Assembly: GCA_032158295.1 (NCBI GenBank)
Contig: CM063253.1
Location: 6,479,001 to 6,543,000, forward strand
Length of the DNA stretch: 64,000 bases
Source of the DNA: Pycnopodia helianthoides
Lineage: Eukaryota; Echinodermata; Asteroidea; Forcipulatida; Asteriidae
Reading direction: 5' to 3'
The first letter of the stretch is position 1, and each line of letters starts with the position of its first letter. Positions 1 through 9,700 of the stretch are shown in pieces. The position numbers and the translations under genes are program-made. Below the pieces are notes generated by a model. It made no database searches. It had not been told where the DNA came from and saw only the letters and a program-made list of their open reading frames with translations.

Positions 1-189
1 TATTATATACCACCTTAGTCCCCCTTCCATACTCCGAAACCAAACCCGTTACCAACAGAAGTCCCATGAATATCGAGCCAAAGTGAGTTTGGCTTGCAAC
101 CAGCGATCTCTTTACCAACATAAACCAATGCGCACAATCACTCCACTACTCCCGGGTCAGGATTGACTCGGTCCTGGGTCACAGGGTTG

Positions 190-300
190 ACCTTACCCCC
201 TTTTTTCTGGGTCAGTTTGACCCGGAAGCTGTGTCAAAATGACCCAGACCCGGAAGCTGTGTCAAAAATGACCCGGAAATGGGTCAAACTGACGCAGAAT
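190..300. repeat. Short tandem repeat with a gacccggaagctgtgtcaaa core
   Basis: Two near-identical ~28-bp units sit side by side near 219-275, and shorter relatives built on 'gacccggaa' or 'gggtcaaactgac' appear through about 160-400. No open frame of interest crosses it. It looks like a decayed minisatellite. Confidence 0.5.
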
Positions 301-1745
301 CCGAGCTAAAATTCCATCTTTTTTTTTACCAGTTTCCCGGTCAGCCTGACCCAGAAATAGGTCGGGCACCCTGGTACCCAGTAAACGGGTCAATTCTGAA
401 CGAGGAGTTTTTTTATTTGAATAAATGGCAATGAGTTTTGCAAACCAAGGTAACTGTATATAATATTGATGGAAAATGGATGAGAATAGTCGTTTAGTAG
501 CAATTATTATCAATGCCCCACTTCATTCTAAATATTTATTTAAAAACATTTAAAAATACTACGTAAGGTCGAACATCACCTATTTTGAAAATGCTCAATA
601 CAAAAGAAGTTTATTTAATTTTTTTTTTTTTGTCTTCAATGTTGCCTTCAATTTTGCATGAAGACTCAATAACGATCAGATGTATAAGATTTTTGTTTAT
701 GTTTGTGTATGTAGTGTTGGAATAAAATTAATATAACACGTGCATTTACCTTTCACGTCCTTTAATCATATCCGAACTTTCGGAGTTGTCATTTGAGTAT
801 CGCTTTCATTATGGCATTTTTTCGCAATTTTCAAAATGGCGTCTCTTTTGAAAAGGAGAAATGTACGAGGGTTCTCTTCTGACGAAGTGTGGACCGAGGA
901 GTTTTAATCCGAAACTATTTACATTCTGCCGTAAAAAATTTGGTGTCTTGCTTGCTCGAAAACGTCATCACCTAATTCGAGTACAAGTTGCAGTTTAGTT
1001 GAACCTGGAAGAACTAAAAAATAATCTTTTTCGACCATAACCAATTCACCCCACTGCAAAATCATTTTTTTTCGATATCGCTAATTGTGTTCATGTGCCA
1101 GGTTGAAATGTATTTTTTTTATTATTAAACTGCTACATTTTTTATGTAGAGTTTGTGGCAGATTTCCGAGGTTATTGGCAGGTACACAGCCGGTTGCAGC
1201 GTTTTTGCTTGGCGTCATTCTCTCCCCTTCCAAATTAGCCCGGGGATTATCATTCTTGTTCGGTCGTTAAAAGTTTTCAGTCACTTCAAAGTCAATATTA
1301 CCGGACATTCTAATCGGATGGTCCGAGCAAGGATTCCCTATTTAGATTTCTGCGTAAATACATTAGGCCTGTTGCTGTTTACTGTTGCTAAGGGACGGTA
1401 AAGTCCTCTTACCTCTTGTCAAAAGAGGACCAGGGTTTCTTTTGTGGCGAGGCTGGTCATCCCATGTCGTCAATACAAACACAAACCCTCTATGGGTGAC
1501 GCAAAAGGAATTTAGGCCGACAAAAGGGTTCAGAATCCCCGCCCCGGGCAGAACGAGTCATTTTAAAGATCACCACCCAAATCGGTTTAGGGCCTTAACC
1601 AAACACAATCCACAAGGTACACGTCACTTTTTACACGAAGTACCTCTTCTTCGGAGTTCAACAAATAATGGTACATCTCTAAAGCTTGTAATTCGGCTGT
1701 ACTGATAAAGTACCACATGTACTAAAGGTTTTGAGCGGGAGACAT

Positions 1746-2257
1746 TGCCAAATCTGTGCTGGTGATGTCAATTTGTAAGAATGGTGCAAAGCTCTCGCTC
1801 GAGCAGCTAAACGAATTCAACACAAAGGGGGAAAGGTTTATGGCCGTCTCGCAATAGTTGAAGCATCAATTGTCTGATTGTGGACGTACTGAAAGACTGT
1901 AGAACGTATCTGTATTTAAGAGGCATTACTGCTGTTAATGTGCTGGTGGCTGGTGTGAGCGTAGAGAAAGGAGGTGTGAGCAAGTCGTAGGATCTTATAT
2001 ATAAAAAAAACATCCCTGGTGACACCGTACTCGAAACAGGACAGTCTTCTGGAGAACACGACTGGCTGGATGTAATAGAGAGCCAAGCAGCGGTTTCTAT
2101 GATTTCATACTGGGGAATAGGTCTACCTTCCCCTACATCTGGACAGCTAGTGTTTGTGAAAACTTTCATTGATGGGATAACATGGGTAGGTTGCCGTGAT
2201 GTGGACAGTTATAATAATTTGAACACAAACATTTTCAAAGATAAGAGCGCCACCTGA
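1746..2257 (+). pseudogene. Coding-like remnant, unrecognised
   Basis: Three successive open stretches on the plus strand read like protein but are separated by stops and frame changes: about 1747-1853 (contains SLEQLNEFNTKGERFMAVSQ), about 1903-1990, and about 1990-2257 (contains HDWLDVIESQAAVSMISYWG). The last is ~85 codons without an ATG. There is no convincing splice arrangement joining them. It may be a decayed gene or transposon ORF. I do not recognise the family, and the flanking sequence (401-1745) shows nothing I can name. Confidence 0.25.
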
Positions 2258-2481
2258 CACTTATGTGAGGACACCATTGTCTACGGCAGTGGATATAAGT
2301 TTGAGGAATTTTGACTTTCTGGAAAATTGAAATCTGATTTTAATACGACCGCTTAATCGTTCCAATTTACTTCACACCGACATTATGATGTAGAGCCCAT
2401 TCATCGTCTTCATTAGTAATTAATTGGTTCTCTAATTGTTAGTGTTCACATTGAAAAAGTGAGTTAGTAAATCTTCAAAGA

Positions 2482-3081
2482 ATGGATGGACAACGGAAAA
2501 TGCAAAACATCGCCGAGGCGACTCCACGAGGCAGTCCGTCTCCACGACTCAACGTTCCCGGGCAACAACCGTCCGGTGGCGGCAACACCAAGCTTCAACC
2601 CGGAACGGGGAACGGCGGGCGTGGCACAAATCAGATCGGCGCGGAAATTCTCCCTGGCACCGAGCAACGCGCCCAGCATGAGCACGGAAAGCTCAGCTCC
2701 GCCGCGATGCAGAGCGGCGTCCAGATGGACAACACGTTCCAGATGGAGCCCGACCCGGACTACCACTTCAACGCGTCGCGGGTGGAGAAACTGCTGAAGA
2801 AGCTGACGGAGTCCATGCTGGACGGGATCGGCTACGACGGGGACACGACCCCGGAGCTCGCCCGGAACCTCAGCGAGGACGTGAAGAACAGGGTGAAGCA
2901 ACTCAAGTACGACCGGTACAAGGTAGCAGTTCACGTCATCATGGGCTCCGTGAACGGGCAGGGGATGAAGATCGTCAGTCGGAGCGTCTGGGACGACCAG
3001 CTCGACAACTACGCCTCGTTTTACTACCAGAGCTCCTCCCTATTTGCCGTGGTCATGGTGCATGCTACTTACTATGAATGA
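2482..3081 (+). CDS. Tctex1-domain dynein light chain (DYNLT2/4/5-like), intronless
   Basis: This single open frame encodes 199 residues. Residues 1-80 are a low-complexity Gly/Pro/Gln-rich leader. Residues ~90-198 match the Tctex1 domain of the TCTEX1D subgroup: the NTFQMEP start, a helix around 98-112, RYKVAVHVIMG at 145-155, GQGMKIVSRSVWD at 159-171, and the family-typical ending SSSLFAVVMVHATYYE. Tctex1 light chains dimerise and bind the dynein intermediate chain, in cytoplasmic or ciliary dynein. The ATG at 2482 has A at -3 and G at +4 and is the first in frame. The coding sequence is clearly GC-richer than its surroundings. No intron is needed, as in vertebrate DYNLT4, but a retrocopy is also possible. 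The subgroup (DYNLT2, 4 or 5) cannot be fixed by eye. Confidence 0.87.
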   Translation: MDGQRKMQNIAEATPRGSPSPRLNVPGQQPSGGGNTKLQPGTGNGGRGTNQIGAEILPGTEQRAQHEHGKLSSAAMQSGVQMDNTFQMEPDPDYHFNASRVEKLLKKLTESMLDGIGYDGDTTPELARNLSEDVKNRVKQLKYDRYKVAVHVIMGSVNGQGMKIVSRSVWDDQLDNYASFYYQSSSLFAVVMVHATYYE

Positions 3082-3532
3082 AGGATTACGAACCATGATC
3101 TATTGAGTCATCTTCGAATTTAGACCATGTGGAGGTATAAACCGTGCTCAGGTGGAGATTCGTTTTTCTAAGATGAGGACCAGTAACAAGACAGACACTG
3201 TCACTTTCCACTACTCAAAGGACCGATGGACCTTGAACATATTCCTCGAGAGATAAATCTGCTGGTTGAGGAACTTTCATAATGTCTTCCATAGTGATTT
3301 AACAAAGGATTCACAACTTTAAGTCATACCCATGGAGGTTGTCTTTATATGTATTGGAGATCCTGCTTGACGTTCCTTGCTCTATGACTTAATGTAGGCC
3401 TATACTGATGGAAGTGAACAATATTTTCCATCCAACATTTTCATGTACGTACATGAGTGACGAACGTATCTTATAAGCGACGAGTATTTTGGTCAAGGGC
3501 TGTGTGGTAGTCCAACCAGTTTTTAAGTGGGC

Positions 3533-3538
3533 AATAAA
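3533..3538 (+). promoter_or_regulatory. Possible polyadenylation signal for the Tctex1 gene
   Basis: An AATAAA hexamer lies about 450 bp after the stop codon of the dynein light chain gene. It is a chance-prone motif and the only support is its position. Confidence 0.3.
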
Positions 3539-3860
3539 GATACAACTGTGTACATGTAGTACCATGGTACCATTAGAGCAAGGACCAAGGGCAAGGACCA
3601 TGGTAATCCAATGTATTAGGCCGTAGTTCTAAAATTAGCAGTTACGGCTGTGGCTAGCTGAATCACATCATCGTGTCCTTAGCAACAGCCTTAGCCACCG
3701 ATTCGGTGGCTAAGTAATATATGCCTAACGTTGTTAACGCTTTTTTATGAAAATGGTTTACACAGTACGCATCCACCAAGGAGTTAACTTTTGTTGTAAG
3801 CCACAAGGGAAGCCGAATGGGTGAATTTTTTTGATAATTTTTGGATGAACAAAGAAAAAT

Positions 3861-3937
3861 TGACGGGAGCGGGACTTGAGCATGCGACCGGCCTCCGAAC
3901 GTGCCAGCGCTCTACCACCAACTGAGCTATCTAGCCC
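3861..3937 (-). repeat. tRNA-derived SINE head
   Basis: Read on the minus strand, this has a box A like 'tagctcagttggtgg' and a box B-like 'atgctcaagtccc' about 40 bp later. The arms do not pair into a full cloverleaf and no CCA context is visible, so it is a tRNA-like SINE head rather than a tRNA gene. Confidence 0.55.
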
Positions 3938-4428
3938 TAAATGTTGGCAGTCAATATCTTTCTTTGGGGTGGCAGTCAGAAGCCAATCAACCTGTAACTG
4001 CCGTATAGCCAGGGTTTGCAATACAACCTGGGAAGGGGCAGTCGTAGGGATCACCTTACGCCTTACGGGATGCAACTTTTTATTTCAAATATCAAGTAAT
4101 AAACACCCCTTGGAGTGATCCTTCTGCTGCCGCAGTCACAGATAAGCTACAAAAATTTAAGCTTTCATAAGCTTTCATATAGTGCAGAAATATACATTTT
4201 AAACTCTTTACTTTCGTAGTACGGTCTCGTGTCTGCATGTAACGTTAAATAAATGACTTCTCACTTTTTGGAAAAATTTAGGTAATTATGATGATAATTG
4301 ACTCAACACGCAATGCGTGTGCAGGTTTATTGAAACTTTCCGCACCACCTCGTTTTTCTCAGAAACAAGATAATTATTCATCATGGTTCGGCCATTTTGT
4401 TTTTCTCCAATTTAGATCAAAAACTTTA

Positions 4429-4819
4429 AAGGGAGTAGGCCCTATATATACACTTTTGGTAATTCAAAAAATAATGACCATAAAAACTGACTTGGTATAA
4501 GAAACACCCCAGCTGTTGATAATGTATACAATTTTGAGCAACGATTCCCTGCAAAGTAATGTGGTTATAGAGAAAGGGATTCAACCAAATTTCAACCTGA
4601 GAAACGTTTGGGCATAAAACGTTTCTCAGATTGTGTGTTCCAATTGCGCATTATTCTTCCTGCGTGGACATAACCGTTCCAGATTTTCGGCGTTATCTCA
4701 AAAGCGCTACAACTTTTTGAAGTGAAGATTTCACAGGTTATTTTCATTGGACATATCTACATTTATTTAGGATTAAATAATCAAACGGTTCCAAAAACCA
4801 AAGGTATACTTTCCTTTAA
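4429..4819. mobile_element. Non-autonomous inverted-repeat element, related to 48638-49090
   Basis: The ends carry aaaggg.../...ccttta type inverted termini. The interior (cgtttctcagattgtg, attattcttcctgcgtgg, and a segment around 'tttgagata' in reverse) matches in reverse orientation the element at 48638-49090. No coding capacity. It is probably a MITE. Confidence 0.45.
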
Positions 4820-5307
4820 AGCCGTGTTGGAATTGAGGCTGCGGCTGCAGCTGTTGCTAAGGGTGTTTCCATAATAAGGGCAGTCTATGCCTCATCGCAT
4901 GATGATGCAGAGACCGAGCCACAGCCGGACGTAGCCGCTATTTCGGAACCGGCCTTCGAAGTTGGAACGGCCAAAAATAGTCGAGAGCCCTTTTGGTACC
5001 GAGAAAAGGTGCTCACTGCTGGAGCAAATGGGAAAGTAACAGACGAGGTGGAATCACAAATATATGCCTGAACCATTTGAAGGACAAGTGTGTGGAAATT
5101 CGAAATTTGGCAGCATTTGTAGTAATACTAATTGTTTTGTATTTATATTTTTATACCGAAACTTAAACAAACCCCATAACCCTGGGTAAATGGTTTTATT
5201 ATAAATATTGTATAAAATAAAAAGTCGTATCGAAAAGAGTGTGTTAACAAAAAAATAAATGACAATAATGAAACCTACTTATGCATTTGGTTTTCTTTTA
5301 AAACATT

Positions 5308-5670
5308 AAAGGAACATTACAGAATTGGTAAGAAACAAACTTGTAAAATATACTTTTTGATCACAGATTTACATAAAACTTAAACGCTCTATAGAGATAG
5401 TAGAAAACATCCCTTGAAATATTTCTGTCTGAAATGCCATATTTGATGAGAAATGAATAAACTATCGCTCAGTGAGCGTTTTATTCATTGTTGAACCTAT
5501 ATTATTTCATGCAAATGTGTAATCGGTTTTTCACTATTTTCTCGTGACGATGGCCGATCGATCTCAAACTTCTACGGGTTTGTCAGTTTATGTATATTAT
5601 GGATTACATAAAGTGCTTACACTGCCAGCAACTGTTTTGTTGGCAAAAACCAATTCTGTAATGTTCCTTT
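5308..5670. mobile_element. MITE-like element with ~20-bp terminal inverted repeats
   Basis: It begins aaaggaacattacagaattg and ends in the inverse, caattctgtaatgttccttt. The 360-bp interior has no ORF. Internal phrases such as 'cactattttctcgtgacgatg' relate it to the family at 24211-24551, 53173-53522 and 56477-56791. The sequence between this element and the next gene (5671-6700) shows nothing I can name. Confidence 0.65.
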
Positions 5671-6704
5671 AAATAACAAGATTGGCAACGCAATTAGGCA
5701 AATTATAGCTTCATCAGAATTTGGTCCATCAAAAACTCAAATCTACATCTTTCTACCAAGGAATTCAAATTAATTATACACCTGTATTGACCAATAACAA
5801 TGTCTAATACAATTTCATTCATCTGTCAAAATGCTTTGCTAATGCTCATATAAAGCACTGCTCCACCACATCTGTGTCATATCTTATTTAAGTGAATAAT
5901 TGTCATATGGAATTTTATTGCCATATTTTATTCGACAAAAGAGTAGGCCTACGAAATGTTGTCATAAATAATTTATCGGCGAATTAAAAACGTATGCAAA
6001 ACGTACGGTTTGGGGTTCATCGGGGCCGATTTGTACTTTCCTTCCAGGTTTTAATGAAGGGAATTGATCTATTTTATAAGCTATAAATTAAAAAAAAACA
6101 AGATAATCACAACTGGAGCGTGTGCTACACTCAGTTTGTGGAATTAGTATTGTTCGAAAACCGGGCTGTGAATGTATAAGACGGATGTTGTATAGATAAC
6201 CATCGCGAAGTGGTGTACAATAATTAGCTTCCTTCAACTCCGCAACCTTAACAGGGTTTCAGGTCTTCGTCACGTAGTTGTTCTAATGCCAGTATTCGTA
6301 AATTTATACTGGAGTTTCTGTATATCATGCCACGGGGTCTCTGTAGTGTTACTCTAATGGAACACTGAGTGGAAGATTGATATGCTTTCTGTTTTTCAGC
6401 TCTTCAGTAGGCTAATTTCTGAGTTCTTTCTCGAAGAATTTCCCCCTGATTTTCCCCCCTCCAATTTGGGGCAGGACACTGCCATGAACACTGGGGAGTT
6501 TACAGTAGACACATGTTGTTGCTCTACACAGTGCATGCTGCCCAACGGCTCTAGAGACTAGAAGCCCATCCCAACCCCGCCCCATCAAAGGGGAGGGGTA
6601 TGAAGCTGGGACGTGTACACCATTGCGTCTCAACGGACCTCTTCGTGGAGTCACTGTAATTGTGGTCTAGCGCCCTCTCCTGACTAACACAACAGTGTTT
6701 CATT

Positions 6705-6713
6705 ATGGCGGCC
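6705..6713 (+). promoter_or_regulatory. YY1-like site in the SETD9 promoter or 5' leader
   Basis: The sequence ATGGCGGCC, a typical YY1 core found at many metazoan housekeeping promoters, lies about 80 bp upstream of the SETD9 start codon. Position and motif are the only support. Confidence 0.3.
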
Positions 6714-6788
6714 TCCACGAGGGTGAACAACAAAAAGTGGTGCTTTTAAAGTTTTGGTCGGCTGTCTCTCCTTGTTGGCGATTGTGTG

Positions 6789-9700
6789 ATGGCTAAATTG
6801 TTGAAAACATTGCAAAACCGATGGAAGCAGTACAAGTACAGATTTGTTCCTTGGATTGCCCTAAACATCAGAAAAAGGTAACAATACAAAGGTCTCGAGA
6901 TGTGCCATCTTTTCTAACTAGTGATTTATAATTGGAGTTTGCACAGAGATGCTTGGCTTTCATGAGTGTCGTATGCTTGACTGCCACATCCTCTACAGTT
7001 ACCTTCAATAATCTTAGTCTATTGGATTCTGTGTCTCTTCTGCACTGAGTCATTCACATCGAGGCTATTCATCACTTTTTCTCAACTCTTCATTATCGTG
7101 TGCTTTTCTATCTTCAATATCCTCACTGTCAGGTATATTGTGGAATATCAGGCTGTAATCTCTCTTTCTCTTTCTGTTCATCCATGTACTCGTTTGCTTT
7201 TTCCTCAATCACTTGGTCTAGGTTGTCATCTTTCTTGGCTAGCGCTTCTACCCTTTTTTGCATAGTTCCGGTTACAATGTCTAGTTTACTTGTCACTTCT
7301 GTCATCTTGCTGTTATCATATTCTTGTGAGGTATCTTTACTAGTAATGTCACTTTTATAAGGCTTCTATCTTTCAATATCTTCGCAACCTCCCTCGTGCA
7401 TGTGTTGCAGAACCACATCACATTCTGTCGCCCTTTCTCTAGAACTTTGTATTCTTGGTTACTCAATTTAGCACATGTCTGGTGGGTCCATTTCATGCAT
7501 TTTTGACAACTTACTACCTTGTCACTGATCAGCTACATCTTGTTTGCGTACTATACATTCTGCTTTATCGGGTTCAGAGGTCCCTCCCGCGGCTCCCATG
7601 GGATCGTTGTGTAGGCTGCCGCCGCCATCTTTGATTCTCCTGCAGGTCACGGTTGGACTTTTAGATCCTTCACTTTCAGCGACAGATTTAGAGATCTGGT
7701 GCTTTTACTCATGGTGATAGATCTAGGTATGGGGTCTAGACTAATCAATGTCTTAACCCTCCTACTCTCAGTGACTCTTGGCAACATTTTCCAGTGAGTT
7801 GACCAACCATTTGAAACCATTCGACTACCAAGGTTGTGTACGGTGGCACAACTGTGCACAGAACTAACTGTGTACTGTGTACTGTGTACATGCATTCCCT
7901 CATGGTATCATATTGCAGGCTGGCATAGTTTATCTATCATTCAAAACCACAGTGAATGGTATTGAATGGTCAGACAGCAAGAGCCTTAATTAACTACCTA
8001 CCAAACCGCAGTGAGTCCTCTTCTTTTCAGCAACTTATTACAAAATTTCTCAAGCTCGCCAAATATCTAGTGCATTCATGGAGAGCGCCCTCTATGACCA
8101 TAGAAGTGTCTTTTGAGTGTAGGCCTACATGTAGTTCTTGTTTATCCTACCAGTACCATTGAACGCCAAAGCTTGCAGGATATTATATTAGATTAGAAGA
8201 GATACGTAAAGGTACAGGTGACACGGTCCCTTACCTGAACATTTTTAGTGGACATTGATTGGGATTAGTGTGTGTGTCACTTCAACCATGTACAATATGC
8301 ACATAAATTACTTTGTTCAATGAGAATTTATCTCCCTGCTCTCAGTTTGCCTGTTTGTTTCAATACATGAACACATTGAATTCCTTACAGGAAGGTGCGA
8401 ACCGTGGAGATTGATAGCAACGATAAAATCATCCCAGATGGCAAAGTGGAAAAGTCCTTACTTGATTTTTTCATTGCCCTTTCCAAGAGTAACACTGGTG
8501 ACCCCGATGCGTTAAGAGGTCAAAGTGTAAAGGGTCACTGCGGCAATACAACAACAAAGGTCGACAAACAATATTTGCAGTCAGAGGGAGTGATCCGACA
8601 GTGGAGAACTGCACAGCGAAAGTGTGTCACCGCCAAATGCTGTCACCAGACGTCGAACGGGAGGGAAGGTTTTAGCGATGCTGGTCATGTACATGTACAT
8701 GTACCCTCCCAGCAAATGTTTGTTGGGTCAGCGTTCATACGAAGCTGTTTGGGATGGAACACAGAAATTTCTCGGAAGGAATCTTGGATTGAAGGATTCG
8801 AATACCTGCAATCAATAAGCCGAACGATAAGCAAGTTCCTGAAAGTTGTCTGCACGAGTTGTATCTCTTTGTCACAGAATAGAAGATGCAACTTGACAAC
8901 TGTGAAAGAGCAAGAACTGTCTTGCTGGAGTATGGATTTTTCCTGGTGTTTCCCAAGACTTTTTGAAACCCACAAGCAGTACCGTGTGACTGAGAGTTTG
9001 CACTGGAGTCCCAAAGCAACCGCTAGCATAGCAGCGGCCGTTTCAGTTAGAAACTTCACGACAACCATGCCATCCCAGAATCGCACTGACCGTGCTCAGA
9101 CTACAGAGGGCAGTAGAGTAAGCTTGGACAGTCTGGATGTAATGCGTAGGGTACTCAGTTTCACCGTAGAGCGGCAGCCCAGCAGCATTGCGGGAGGAGG
9201 AACTGGAGTGGTTGTGACGAGTGGAACCGTCCCGGCGGAGTCTGTCATTGCACTGTACCCTGGCAAGTAATGCAAGTGTGTAATTGTTCTCTTACTCCAT
9301 TTAACATTCAGTGAACGCCGGTAGGCGTGTATTTTGTAGAGCTGCTTTAGCAAAGTGCACAGCCACAATCATGGGTACACATTTTTTTCGTGTCCATGTT
9401 ATGAACTTTGAAAACCAGTGATGTAACAGTTATTTCAATGTTTTTTTGTAAATTGATTAACCAGCGGTGTGTGAATGAAGAGTAGAAAGTACTTGAGCTT
9501 GTCGAAAACAAGATCTGCAAAGAGTTACTCAATATTTATGTGTCGTTCATTTGGTGTCTTTGTAACAAAAAGTGTACCCATGATTGTGGCTGTGCACTGC
9601 TTCAAAATTTGCTGCTAAGTGAAAAATTTACAGGATACCAGTCACAAATTGTACGACGTGGTGTATTGCTGGCGTATTATTGCTTGCGTATTGCATCATT

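Noticed and set aside
2464..2934. A 156-residue open frame antisense to the Tctex1 gene
   Set aside because: It is the shadow of a GC-rich coding exon; its composition (Leu/Val/Arg-rich) follows from the sense codons.
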